Positions 1 to 7,509 of a stretch of 50,532 nt of DNA are shown here, piece by piece (position 1 is the stretch's first letter; the number at the start of each line of letters is the position of its first letter). The position numbers and the translations under genes are program-made. The stretch comes from an uncultured Lentisphaerota bacterium (GTDB lineage Bacteria; Verrucomicrobiota; Kiritimatiellia; RFP12; UBA1067), in the NCBI GenBank assembly GCA_900320225.1, contig ONRL01000018.1:1-50532 (forward strand), read 5' to 3'. The notes beneath the pieces are model-generated. The model was not told where the DNA came from. It ran no database searches and saw only the letters and a program-made list of their open reading frames with translations.

Positions 1-1295
1 CCGGGGATCGTGAAGAGGTCGTTCAGGTACATCGTGAGCGGGTCCTGCACCTCGCCGATCTTGAACGCGGGCGTGGGCGCGACGGGCGTGAGGAGCGCGT
101 CGACCTGCTTGAACACCTCCTCGAAATCGCGGCGGATGAGCGTGCGTACCTTGAGGGCGCGGCCGTAGTAGGCGTCGTAGTAGCCGCTCGAGAGCACGTA
201 GGTGCCCATGATGATGCGGCGCTTCACCTCGGGTCCGAAGCCCTCCGCGCGACTGCGCGCGTAGAGGTTGAACACGTTGTCGCTGCGGTCGGAGCGGTGG
301 CCGTAGCGCACGCCGTCGAAGCGCGCGAGGTTCGCGCTCGCCTCGGCGGGGGCCACGATGTAGTAGACGGCCATCGCGTACTCGGTGTGCGGCAGACTCA
401 CCTCCACGAGCTCTGCGCCGGCGTCGGCGCACGCCTTCACGGCGGCGTCCGTGACCGCCTTCACCTCGGGGTCGAGCCCGTCGATGAAGTACTCCTTGGG
501 GAGACCGAGCTTCACGCCCTTCAGCGAGGCGCCCTCGAGGGCCTGCGCGTAGTTGGGCACGGGGATGTCGGGCGTGGTGCCGTCCATTTCGTCGTGGCCC
601 GCGAGGGTCTGGAGGAGAAGTGCGGCGTCCGTGACGCTCTTCGTCATGGGGCCCACCTGGTCAAGCGAACTCGCGAACGCGGTCACGCCGAAGCGTGAAA
701 CGCGTCCGTAGCTGGGCTTGAGTCCCACGCAGTTGCAGAAGCTCGCGGGCTGGCGGATGGAACCGCCCGTATCCGTGCCGAGGGCGGCGATCGCGAGGTC
801 GCCGCCGACGGCCGCCGCGCTACCGCCGGAGCTGCCGCCGGGTACGCGCGACGTGTCGTAGGGGTTCACCGTGCGGCCGAGGCCGGAGTTCTCGGTGGAG
901 GATCCCATCGCGAACTCGTCCATGTTCACGCGGCCCGCGCACACCGCGCCCGCCGCCTTCAGGTTCTTGATCACCGTCGCGTCGTAGGGGCTGACGTAGC
1001 CCTTCAGGATCTTCGAGGCGCACGTGCAGGGCTGCCCGCGCACGTTGATCAGGTCCTTGATGGCCACCGGAATGCCGAGAAGCGGGGAATCGGCCCCCTT
1101 GCCGCTTCGCTCCGCGTCCGCCGCCTTCGCCGCCGCGAGCGCGCCCTCCTCGTCGAACGTGAGGTACGCGCCGATCTCGCCGTCGCGCGCATGCACGCGG
1201 TCAATCACCGCCTGCGTGAGCTCCACGGACGAGAATTCGCCCTTCGCGAGCCCCTTCGCCGACTCTTCGATTCCCAACTCATGCAACTCGCTCAT
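1..1295 (-). CDS. gatA: GatA, aspartyl/glutamyl-tRNA amidotransferase subunit A (3' end cut by window edge)
   Basis: Subunit A of the GatCAB amidotransferase, which releases ammonia from glutamine for conversion of Glu-tRNA(Gln)/Asp-tRNA(Asn) to the amidated forms in the cytoplasm. The reading frame is open from the ATG at 1295 to the left edge, giving about 431 residues; relatives are around 480-490, so roughly the last 50 are missing. The amidase signature GGSSGGSAAA lies near residues 153-162. The Lys-Ser-Ser catalytic triad can be placed at Lys80 (PVAIKD), Ser155 (GGSSGG) and Ser179 (TGGSIRQP). The start codon overlaps the gatC stop by 4 nt (ATGA), so the two are translationally coupled. 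No gatB is visible; it is either beyond the edge or elsewhere. Family assignment is very secure. Confidence 0.97.
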   Translation of the reverse strand, partial: MSELHELGIEESAKGLAKGEFSSVELTQAVIDRVHARDGEIGAYLTFDEEGALAAAKAADAERSGKGADSPLLGIPVAIKDLINVRGQPCTCASKILKGYVSPYDATVIKNLKAAGAVCAGRVNMDEFAMGSSTENSGLGRTVNPYDTSRVPGGSSGGSAAAVGGDLAIAALGTDTGGSIRQPASFCNCVGLKPSYGRVSRFGVTAFASSLDQVGPMTKSVTDAALLLQTLAGHDEMDGTTPDIPVPNYAQALEGASLKGVKLGLPKEYFIDGLDPEVKAVTDAAVKACADAGAELVEVSLPHTEYAMAVYYIVAPAEASANLARFDGVRYGHRSDRSDNVFNLYARSRAEGFGPEVKRRIIMGTYVLSSGYYDAYYGRALKVRTLIRRDFEEVFKQVDALLTPVAPTPAFKIGEVQDPLTMYLNDLFTIP

Positions 1296-1591
1296 GATTC
1301 GGCACCCTCCACGATCTTCGGCAGCAGGAACTCGTCGCCCGTGCGGCCGGGTGCGTTCGCGAGCGCCTCCTCGCGGTCCATCGACGGGCGTACCTCGTCC
1401 TCGCGCAGCGCGTTGACGACGGCATGGCCGTGCAGCGTGGGCGGCACGCCGTCCACGTTCACCGACGAGATTTTCTCGACGTACTTGACGATATTCTCCA
1501 GCTGGGGCTGGAACACGGCCTTTTCCTCGTCGGTCAGATCGAGCCGCGCCAGTTCCGCCACGTAGGCGACATCAATTGCAGGTTTGTCCAT
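1292..1591 (-). CDS. gatC: GatC, aspartyl/glutamyl-tRNA amidotransferase subunit C
   Basis: A 99-residue small subunit that clamps GatA and GatB in the GatCAB complex. The N-terminal VAYVAELARLDLTDEE segment and the C-terminal REDEVRPSMDREEALANAP segment are the two conserved GatC blocks, and the length is typical. It precedes gatA with a 4-nt overlap. Upstream of the ATG there is no Shine-Dalgarno. Instead a TGGTACAAT -10-like element ends 8 nt before the start, suggesting a leaderless transcript that begins at or next to the AUG. The assignment is secure; the leaderless reading is inference. Confidence 0.96.
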   Translation of the reverse strand: MDKPAIDVAYVAELARLDLTDEEKAVFQPQLENIVKYVEKISSVNVDGVPPTLHGHAVVNALREDEVRPSMDREEALANAPGRTGDEFLLPKIVEGAES

Positions 1592-1599
1592 AGGCTGTT

Positions 1600-1608
1600 A
1601 TTGTACCA
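1600..1608 (-). promoter_or_regulatory. extended -10 element of gatCA (leaderless type)
   Basis: Reads TGGTACAAT on the minus strand, with 8 nt (AACAGCCT) between it and the gatC ATG. There is no -35 match and no Shine-Dalgarno. It belongs to the TKGTAWAMT set seen throughout the window. Confidence 0.6.
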
Positions 1609-1612
1609 TAAA

Positions 1613-2833
1613 TCAGAGGTTCTTGGGAATCAGCCAGCCGGCAAGCAGGACGCAGAACCCCACCGGCAGCCAGATGAGTATTTCGGGGTGGACGTGGTAG
1701 TTCTTCGACAGGCTCGTCATCAGGATCACGACCAGGTAGTACGCAAGCGCCGTGAGAAGCGCAATGCCCATGCCCACCGAAGATTCCTTCCGCTGCGCGC
1801 GGATGCCGAGCGGCACGCCGACGAGCACGAAGCAGATCGAGGCGAATGCGAACACCCAGCGTTTCATGAATTCCGTGCGGATGTCGCTGAGCGCGCGCCG
1901 CGCGGCCACGCGCGGGGAGTATTTCATCTTCTTTCGCCCCTTGTGGTCCCGCTCGGGCTCGTTGGACGCCGCCGTGAGGACCGCGTTCGTCTCCGCGGCG
2001 GCCGCCGACAGGCCCTTCGCCTCCTTTGCGGCGGCGGAAGTCTCTTTGACCGCTTGCTTCCGCGCGTCGATCTCGCGGAGTATCTCGAAGAAGCGGAAAT
2101 CCTTCTCCTTGCGCTTGTACTCGCCGTCCTTCAACACGTCGTCCACCCGCCAGCGGAACGTCTCCGCCTGCAGCGCCTGGGGGTGCGCCGCGTCCACGGG
2201 GTCCACGGAGAGGTTTCGTACGTCGAGCACGATGTCGCGCCCCTCCTGCCGCACGAAGGCCTTCTCGGCCTTGTAGGTGCGCGTGCACTTCGGGTCTCGC
2301 CGGTCGACGATCTCCAGATCGAGGAGGCCGTTGCTCTCCTTGTCGCGCGCGCGGAAGTAGAGCTGCACCTTGGGGAAGTCGTTGATCGTGCGGCCGGGTT
2401 CAAGCAGTTCCAGTCCCGCGCCGCCCGCGAGGCGCGTCTTCAGGTTGCGGCGCACCTCGTGCCCGCGCGGTACGATCTCGTTGTTGACGAACAGGCACGC
2501 GAACGTGCAGAGCAGCGCGAACGCGAGCGGCCAGCGCATGACCGTGAGCAGGTTCACGCCGCACGCGCGCATGGCGGCGATCTCGCTGTCCGCCGAGAGG
2601 CGGGAGAACACGAGGATGGACGACACGAGCAGCGCAAGCGGCACGGTCCACTGCATCGTCTCCGGGAAGCTCACGAGCGCGAAACGCCCCACGAGGTCCA
2701 TCGGCACGCCCTGCAGGATGTAGCTGACGATCTGCACCAGGAGGCCGATCGTGAGCACGAACGACAGCACGAGAAACGCAAGCAGGAACGAGGAGAGGAA
2801 GGCTCCGAAGACGTAGCGTTCGAGGTTTTTCAT
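1613..2833 (-). CDS. LptF/LptG family permease of the LPS export system
   Basis: A 406-residue inner-membrane protein of the YjgP/YjgQ family, the transmembrane half of the LptBFG ABC transporter that extracts lipopolysaccharide. Three hydrophobic segments lie in the first ~120 residues, including the conserved SFPETMQWTVPLALLVSS and FSRLSADSEIAAMRACG coupling regions. A periplasmic domain follows, then three C-terminal helices from about residue 310. Odd: the periplasmic part holds an Ala/Glu/Lys-rich stretch around residues 236-295 (ETSAAAKEAKGLSAAAAETN) that looks like a low-complexity insertion before the membrane-proximal RRALSDIRTEF segment. Only one such gene is present; a partner LptF/G is not visible, and F versus G cannot be decided. 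The start lies 2 nt after the stop of the upstream gene, so translation is probably coupled. Confidence 0.9.
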   Translation of the reverse strand: MKNLERYVFGAFLSSFLLAFLVLSFVLTIGLLVQIVSYILQGVPMDLVGRFALVSFPETMQWTVPLALLVSSILVFSRLSADSEIAAMRACGVNLLTVMRWPLAFALLCTFACLFVNNEIVPRGHEVRRNLKTRLAGGAGLELLEPGRTINDFPKVQLYFRARDKESNGLLDLEIVDRRDPKCTRTYKAEKAFVRQEGRDIVLDVRNLSVDPVDAAHPQALQAETFRWRVDDVLKDGEYKRKEKDFRFFEILREIDARKQAVKETSAAAKEAKGLSAAAAETNAVLTAASNEPERDHKGRKKMKYSPRVAARRALSDIRTEFMKRWVFAFASICFVLVGVPLGIRAQRKESSVGMGIALLTALAYYLVVILMTSLSKNYHVHPEILIWLPVGFCVLLAGWLIPKNL

Positions 2834-2835
2834 GG

Positions 2836-3399
2836 TCAGTCGCCGAAACTGTACTGGATGCCCGCGAGCAAGGAATACGTCATTCCGCAGGGCGAATCAA
2901 CCGCGAGCGCGGCCCTCGCCTCCGCGCGAAGGCTCCAGCTGTCGGTCAGGTGGTAGAACGCGCCGAAACCGGCCGAGGGGCCGATTCCCGTGCGGTGCGA
3001 GTTGTCGGCGAAAACGTGGCGCGGCGCGCAGAGCGCCTGCGCCCCGCACGTGAGGAATGGGGCGAAACGCTCGCAGCCGAAGAGCTTGTCGAACGCCTCC
3101 CAGCCCGAGAGGTGCCACAGCGCCTGCACGGAGCCTCCCCACACGGCCGTGCCGCCCACGTCGCTCGACGCATGCGGCGCGCAGAGGGCCTCGGCCTCAA
3201 ATGCAAGGTACTCGTCCAGATACCAGCCGCCGCGCGCGGCGACGAGCGCCGCGCGTTTCAGGCAGTTTCCGTTGCCGGGCAGCAACAGGCCGCCCGCGGC
3301 GCCCACGTAGCCGTAGGAGACGCCGTCATCGACCTCCTCCGCGAGGGCGGGAAGGAACACTGTCGCCACGAGGGCGGACGCTAACACGAACTTTCGCAT
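2836..3399 (-). CDS. small outer-membrane beta-barrel-like protein with signal peptide
   Basis: A 187-residue protein with a clear Sec signal peptide (MRKFVLASALVATVFLPALA, cleavage after the Ala-Leu-Ala). It continues with alternating short glycine- and aromatic-rich strands (YGYVGAAGGLLLPG, GGWYLDEYLAFEAEAL, GFGAFYHLTDSWSLRAEARAAL) and ends in LLAGIQYSFGD. Repeated amphipathic strands with a near-terminal aromatic are typical of small outer-membrane barrels of the OmpA-beta/OmpW type, but no specific family is recognised. Start chosen at 3399 because the signal peptide begins there and a TTGTACAAT -10 element lies 6 nt upstream; an ATG 36 nt further out would place the promoter inside the gene. 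It is followed within 2 nt by the Lpt permease, which suggests a shared envelope operon. Confidence 0.7.
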   Translation of the reverse strand: MRKFVLASALVATVFLPALAEEVDDGVSYGYVGAAGGLLLPGNGNCLKRAALVAARGGWYLDEYLAFEAEALCAPHASSDVGGTAVWGGSVQALWHLSGWEAFDKLFGCERFAPFLTCGAQALCAPRHVFADNSHRTGIGPSAGFGAFYHLTDSWSLRAEARAALAVDSPCGMTYSLLAGIQYSFGD

Positions 3400-3403
3400 G
3401 GCC

Positions 3404-4261
3404 TTATTGTACAAAATGACTGCCCCGTTTGGCAAGCGCGGCGAGGAGCGGCGCGATGAAAACTTCCTCGTCCTCCACGTCCATGCCGAGCGTGACCGAC
3501 GACTTGTTCATGCCGTGGAAGTCGCTGCCCGCGGTGACGGCAAGCCCCGCTGCGCGCGCGAGACGCAGGTGGAGCGGCGTCTCAAGCGGCAGATTCGCCT
3601 GGTAGACGGCCTCCACGCCGTCGAGGCCGAGGTCCTTCAGGCGGGCGAAGCCCTCCGCGAGCAGCCGCGCGTCGGACGTCCAGAACCGCGGATGCGCCAT
3701 CACGGCCGCGCCGTGCGCGGCGTGGATGACCTCGATGGCCTCCTCCTGCGACGGACGGTAACGCGACACGTAGGCGACGGCGTTCTTGCCGACAAACCGC
3801 TCGAAGGCGTCCTTCACGCTCTCCGCGAACCCCTTCTCCACGAGCACGCGCGCGATGTGCGGACGCGCGACGATCTCCCCGCCCGCATGGCGCCGCACCT
3901 CCTCCTCGCTTACGGGCATGCCGAGCGCGGCGAGCTTCTCCATCATCTTGGCGTTGCGCTCCACGCGCCCCGCGCGGATGCGCGCGAGAAAATCGACGAG
4001 GCCAGGCGCGTCGGGATCGATCCCCAGCCCGAGCAAGTGGAACTGGCCGTAGCCCGCGCCGGGATCGACGGAGAGCTCGATGCCGGGAAGGCGCAACCCG
4101 TCGACGCCGAGCCGGCGGCTGGCGGCGAGGAAACGCGCGCAACCGTCCGTGTTGTCGTGGTCGGTGAGCGCCATCACCGAAAAGGAACGACCCCGCTCAG
4201 CCAGCTCTTCGGGCGGACAGGTGCCGTCCGACGCCGTGCTGTGGACGTGCAGGTCGATCAT
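3404..4261 (-). CDS. PHP-domain phosphoesterase (YciV/RNase AM-like 5'-3' exonuclease or nucleotide phosphatase)
   Basis: A 285-residue polymerase-and-histidinol-phosphatase-domain protein. Metal-ligand motifs appear in order: HVHSTASDGT at the N-terminus, ALTDHDNTDG, PGIELS, RPHIARVLVEKG, MAHPRFW and the C-terminal GSDFHG. This is the TrpH/YciV architecture, whose characterised members are metal-dependent 5'-3' exonucleases acting on RNA ends or 3',5'-bisphosphonucleotide phosphatases. Substrate cannot be read from the sequence. Start set at the ATG at 4261, which overlaps the nrdR stop by 4 nt (ATGA) and puts the first motif at residues 3-12, as usual for the family. A longer open frame upstream is nrdR in another frame. 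Confidence 0.88.
   Translation of the reverse strand: MIDLHVHSTASDGTCPPEELAERGRSFSVMALTDHDNTDGCARFLAASRRLGVDGLRLPGIELSVDPGAGYGQFHLLGLGIDPDAPGLVDFLARIRAGRVERNAKMMEKLAALGMPVSEEEVRRHAGGEIVARPHIARVLVEKGFAESVKDAFERFVGKNAVAYVSRYRPSQEEAIEVIHAAHGAAVMAHPRFWTSDARLLAEGFARLKDLGLDGVEAVYQANLPLETPLHLRLARAAGLAVTAGSDFHGMNKSSVTLGMDVEDEEVFIAPLLAALAKRGSHFVQ
3406..3414 (-). promoter_or_regulatory. -10 element of the outer-membrane protein/Lpt operon (leaderless type)
   Basis: TTGTACAAT on the minus strand, 6 nt (AAGGCC) from the ATG at 3399. The AAGG within that gap is too close to the start to act as a normal Shine-Dalgarno. Confidence 0.55.
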
Positions 4262-4701
4262 TTCTTCACCATCTCCGTAATCGCCTGCAGGAACTCCTTG
4301 ACGTCCGCAAAGCGGCGGTAGACGGACGCGAAACGGATGTACGCCACTTCGTCGAGCTTGTGGAGGCGTTCCATCACGAGCTCGCCGATGCGCGCCGCGG
4401 GCACCTCCTCGCCCTCGAGGGCCACGACCACCTCGTCCAGCAGATTCTGCACCTGGTCCTCGGAGACGGGACGTTTCTGGCACGCGACGCGCACGCCCTT
4501 CTCGACTTTCGCGCGCGAGAATGGCTCGCGCGTGCCATCGCGCTTGACGACGGTCACCTCGTCGCGGTCGATTTCCTCGTGCGTCGTGAAGCGGAACCCG
4601 CAGCCGGCGCATTCGCGCCGGCGGCGGATGGCCGCGCCCTCGCGCACCGCGCGCGAGTCGAGCACCTTGTCGTCGTCACTGCCGCACTTGGGACATTTCA
4701 T
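4258..4701 (-). CDS. nrdR: NrdR transcriptional repressor of ribonucleotide reductase genes
   Basis: A 147-residue ATP/dATP-sensing repressor that binds NrdR boxes upstream of nrd operons. The N-terminal zinc ribbon has Cys3-x2-Cys6 and Cys31-x2-Cys34 and is followed by the invariant GFRFTTHEE segment. The ATP-cone domain (VVKRDGTREPFSRAKVEKGVRVAC ... VAYIRFASVYRRF) fills the rest. Length is typical. No nrd gene lies in the window, so its targets are elsewhere. It is coupled to the PHP enzyme by a 4-nt overlap and sits 3 nt after the rnfE stop, so all three may be co-transcribed from the rnfE promoter. Confidence 0.97.
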   Translation of the reverse strand: MKCPKCGSDDDKVLDSRAVREGAAIRRRRECAGCGFRFTTHEEIDRDEVTVVKRDGTREPFSRAKVEKGVRVACQKRPVSEDQVQNLLDEVVVALEGEEVPAARIGELVMERLHKLDEVAYIRFASVYRRFADVKEFLQAITEMVKK

Positions 4702-4704
4702 CGA

Positions 4705-5382
4705 TTACTTTCCGTTCGGGCAGAGCGTGCAGTGGCGGCAGTCGAGGTTGACCGGCAACGGCGGCGGCGCGCCGCGGCGGCGGGCCTGCACGGCGCCGAG
4801 GTGGTTGATGAGCGCGAGCAGAAGTCCGAGCGTGATGAAGCCGCCCGCGGGCAGGATGGCGAGCACCACCGTGTCCGAATACACGTTCTTGATGGCGATG
4901 TCGCCCCACACGGTGAGCGAGCCGGCCCCGAGGATTTCGCGCACGGCGGCGACGAGCGCGAGCGCCAGCGTGAAGCCGACGCCCGTGCCGAGACCGTCGG
5001 CGAGGGATTCGACGACGCCGTTCTTGCACGCGAACGCCTCGGCGCGGCCGAGGATGATGCAGTTCACGACGATGAGGGGGATGAAGATGCCGAGCGATTC
5101 CGAGAGCGCCGGGAGGTACGCCTGCATGAGCAGGTCGACCGCCGTCACGAAGGTGGCGATGATCACGATGTAGCACGGGATGTGCACGGCGGCGGGAATC
5201 ACCTTGCGCAACGCCGAGACGAGGCCGTTCGAGCAGACGAGCACGAACGACGCCGCGAGTCCCATGCCGAGCGCGTTCTCGAGCGACGTCGTCACCGCGA
5301 GCGTGGGGCAGAGCCCCAGTACCAGACGGAACGTCGGGTTGTTCTTGAAAATCCCGGACCAGAATGCAAGCCATGTTTTCAT
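4705..5382 (-). CDS. rnfE: RnfE/RsxE, ion-translocating electron transport complex subunit E
   Basis: A 225-residue membrane protein of the RnfE/NqrD family, one of the antiporter-like pair in the Rnf ferredoxin:NAD+ oxidoreductase that couples electron transfer to Na+ or H+ pumping. The conserved blocks NPTFRLVLGLCPTLAVTTS and FIPLIVVNCIILGRAEAFA contain the two membrane cysteines of the family, and about six hydrophobic helices are visible. Odd: no other rnf gene is adjacent, although rnf genes normally form an operon. The C-terminus also carries a cysteine-rich extension, DCRHCTLCPNGK. The start at 5382 is fixed by the MKTWLAFWSGIFKNNP opening. A TGATATACT element lies 7 nt upstream with no Shine-Dalgarno, suggesting leaderless initiation. 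Confidence 0.93.
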   Translation of the reverse strand: MKTWLAFWSGIFKNNPTFRLVLGLCPTLAVTTSLENALGMGLAASFVLVCSNGLVSALRKVIPAAVHIPCYIVIIATFVTAVDLLMQAYLPALSESLGIFIPLIVVNCIILGRAEAFACKNGVVESLADGLGTGVGFTLALALVAAVREILGAGSLTVWGDIAIKNVYSDTVVLAILPAGGFITLGLLLALINHLGAVQARRRGAPPPLPVNLDCRHCTLCPNGK

Positions 5383-5389
5383 GGCGCGT

Positions 5390-5398
5390 AGTATATCA
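5390..5398 (-). promoter_or_regulatory. -10 element of rnfE (leaderless type)
   Basis: TGATATACT on the minus strand, preceded by a run of seven T and separated from the ATG by 7 nt (ACGCGCC). The T-run also follows a short palindrome that may end the tlyA transcript. Confidence 0.6.
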
Positions 5399-5412
5399 AA
5401 AAAACGGCCGTT
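5396..5412 (-). terminator. possible weak intrinsic terminator after tlyA
   Basis: On the minus strand the palindrome AAACGGCCGTTT is followed directly by further T residues, 15-30 nt after the tlyA stop. The stem is only 4 bp if a GGCC loop is allowed, so strength is doubtful. The same T-run forms the upstream part of the rnfE promoter. Confidence 0.25.
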
Positions 5413-5426
5413 TGTCAGTCTCTCGT

Positions 5427-6164
5427 TCAGGCCGGTTTTCGCCACCAGGCGAGGTACTCCACGTTGCCCTTCTCGCGGCCGCGGACGGGCGACTCCGCCA
5501 CGCCGAGCAAGGCGAGGCCGAGCGTCTCCTGTCCGAAACGCGAGACGTCCTCCACCACGCGACGGCGCACCTCGGGGTCCTTCACCACGCCGCCGGGGGC
5601 CTGTCCGCGCCCGGCCTCGAACTGCGGCTTCACGAGCGAGACGATCTCGCCGCCCGGCAGGAGCACGTCCGCCATCGGCGGCAGGATGAGCTTGAGGGAG
5701 ATGAAGCTCACGTCGGTGACGGCGCGCGCCGGGCGTTCCGGCAGGTCGTCCACCGTGAGGTAGCGCGCATTGAAGTTCTCGCGCACCCACACGCGCGGAT
5801 CGACGCGGAGCTTGTAGGCGAGCTGGTTCGTGCCCACGTCCACGGCCATCACGCGCGCGGCGCCGTGCTGGAGCAGGCAGTCGGTGAACCCGCCCGTGGA
5901 GCTGCCCACGTCGAGGCACACGAGCCCCTCGACCGTCCATCCGGGAAACGCCGCGAAGGCCCCTTCCAGCTTCTCGCCGCCGCGCGAGACGAAACGCGGC
6001 GGCGCCTCCACTTCGACTTCCGCGTCGTCCGGCAGGAGCCGGGCGGCCTTTCGCTCGACCTGCCCCGCCACGCGCACCTTCCCCTCGAGGACGAGCGCCT
6101 GCGCGACCGTGCGCGACGCGGCGAGGCCGCGCGCGACGAGCAACTGGTCGAGGCGCGCCTTCAT
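5427..6164 (-). CDS. tlyA: TlyA family rRNA 2'-O-methyltransferase (hemolysin A-like)
   Basis: A 245-residue S4-domain plus FtsJ/RrmJ-fold methyltransferase. The S4 RNA-binding domain covers about residues 3-60 (RLDQLLVARGLAASRTVAQALVLEG). The Rossmann part follows, with the SAM-binding motif CLDVGSSTGGFTDCLL near residue 85 and the DVSFISL and LVKPQFE motifs typical of TlyA. Characterised members 2'-O-methylate 16S and/or 23S rRNA and determine capreomycin sensitivity; the hemolysin name is historical. Start placed at the ATG at 6164, sharing one base with the stop of the PEGA gene (TGATG) and preceded by AAGGAG; a GTG one codon earlier is less likely. Confidence 0.93.
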   Translation of the reverse strand: MKARLDQLLVARGLAASRTVAQALVLEGKVRVAGQVERKAARLLPDDAEVEVEAPPRFVSRGGEKLEGAFAAFPGWTVEGLVCLDVGSSTGGFTDCLLQHGAARVMAVDVGTNQLAYKLRVDPRVWVRENFNARYLTVDDLPERPARAVTDVSFISLKLILPPMADVLLPGGEIVSLVKPQFEAGRGQAPGGVVKDPEVRRRVVEDVSRFGQETLGLALLGVAESPVRGREKGNVEYLAWWRKPA

Positions 6165-7495
6165 CACTCCTTGAGGTTCGTGATCTTGCGGATCGTCTCG
6201 CGCCGGATGGCCTGTTCCACACCGGGCCTGAGCTCCAGCACGAGCTGCTCCTCGGTCGTCTTCTCCTTCACGAGCACGCCGCGCACGGGCGCGCCATTGA
6301 TCGTCTCGACCTCGGTGTCGGGCGTGAAGTTGCGCTTGAGCGAGATGTAGAGCTGCTTCGTCTCCTTCGCGTCCACCACGACCTTGCGCGAGACGTCCAG
6401 ATAGCCGTCGAGATGGGCGAATACGGCGTGTTCGCCGGCCGCGATCTTCTCGATCATCAGGATGCGGGACTTCTCGGAATCCCCTTGGGCGCGGGTGACG
6501 CCCTCGACCTTTCCGTCAACGGAGATCTTCGCGCCGGCCGGCGTGGTGATCACCTCGAGGCGCCCGAGCACGCTCTCCAGCTTGAACGTCTCCGTCGCGT
6601 CGCCGCCGTTCACGAGCTGGACCGTGCGCGTCAGCGGCGCGTGGCCGGGAAGCTCCACGCGGATCTCGTGCGCGCCGGGAGCGGCCGAGGAAATCGTCAC
6701 GGGCGACTTCCCCTGGTAGTTCTCGTCGAGGAAGACCTTCGCCTTTTCGGGTTCGGTCACCACGGTGAGACGCGCGGGGCGGCCCTCCATCTTCACCGCG
6801 AGCGTCTGCCGCTCGCCCGCCGACATGCCGACCGACCTCTCCGCGTCCTGGTAACCGTCGAGCCGGAAGGTCAGCACCGCGCCGCCGCGGGGGACCATGA
6901 CCTCCACGGGCGTCACGCCCCGGTCGATGCCGTTCATGAGCACGGTGGCGCCGGCGGGTTCGGTCGTGCAGTAGACCAGCCCCGAATCCAGCACCAGCTC
7001 CTCGTCGCGGACGAGCGGCGTGCGGTCGGTCGTGCGAATCTCCACGCGTTTCTTCTGGTACCCGTTGAGCGACAGTTCGAGCGTGTAGGTGGGACCGCAC
7101 GGCAGCGTCGTGACGAGCAGAGGCGTGGTGCCCAGGGAACTTCCGCGGCACGTCACGGTGGCGCCGGCGGGTTTCGTCTTCACGAGCACGAGCCCGCGTT
7201 CGGGTTCGAGGTCGACGGCCTTCGACACGAAGTTCTCCGACTCGTCCAGCCGCACGTACGCGTCGAGGGGCCGGTAAAAAGGCGCCTCCACGCGCAGCCG
7301 GTGGCGTCCCGGTTCAAGCGGCGTCACGGAACACGGCGAGACGCCCTGCAGCGTGCCGCGCAACGTGCCGTCCACAAACACCTTCGCGCCTTCCGGCTGC
7401 CCCGTCACGTCCAGGCGCATCGGCAGGGGCTTCGCCCCCGTCAGCGCCGCCACGGCAACCGCCAACAACGCACCGTTCAACAGCTTTCCGTTCAT
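6164..7495 (-). CDS. secreted PEGA-domain repeat protein
   Basis: A 443-residue exported protein. A signal peptide (MNGKLLNGALLAVAVAALTGA) is followed by five consecutive PEGA-type beta modules, each carrying the pattern T-x-P-x-GA-x-V-x-(V/L)-(D/N)-G: residues near GQPEGAKVFVDG, TKPAGATVTCRG, TEPAGATVLMNG, TEPEKAKVFLDE and TTPAGAKISVDG. A C-terminal region of about 90 residues ends in a charged helix. PEGA modules are structural beta-sandwich repeats on surface or periplasmic proteins; no enzymatic role is suggested. Start at 7495 has GGTGGAG at proper spacing; a GTG 18 nt upstream is rejected because it would precede the signal peptide. It follows the FHA gene by 14 nt and is coupled to tlyA. 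Confidence 0.85.
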   Translation of the reverse strand: MNGKLLNGALLAVAVAALTGAKPLPMRLDVTGQPEGAKVFVDGTLRGTLQGVSPCSVTPLEPGRHRLRVEAPFYRPLDAYVRLDESENFVSKAVDLEPERGLVLVKTKPAGATVTCRGSSLGTTPLLVTTLPCGPTYTLELSLNGYQKKRVEIRTTDRTPLVRDEELVLDSGLVYCTTEPAGATVLMNGIDRGVTPVEVMVPRGGAVLTFRLDGYQDAERSVGMSAGERQTLAVKMEGRPARLTVVTEPEKAKVFLDENYQGKSPVTISSAAPGAHEIRVELPGHAPLTRTVQLVNGGDATETFKLESVLGRLEVITTPAGAKISVDGKVEGVTRAQGDSEKSRILMIEKIAAGEHAVFAHLDGYLDVSRKVVVDAKETKQLYISLKRNFTPDTEVETINGAPVRGVLVKEKTTEEQLVLELRPGVEQAIRRETIRKITNLKE

Positions 7496-7509
7496 CGCTC
7501 CACCACCTT

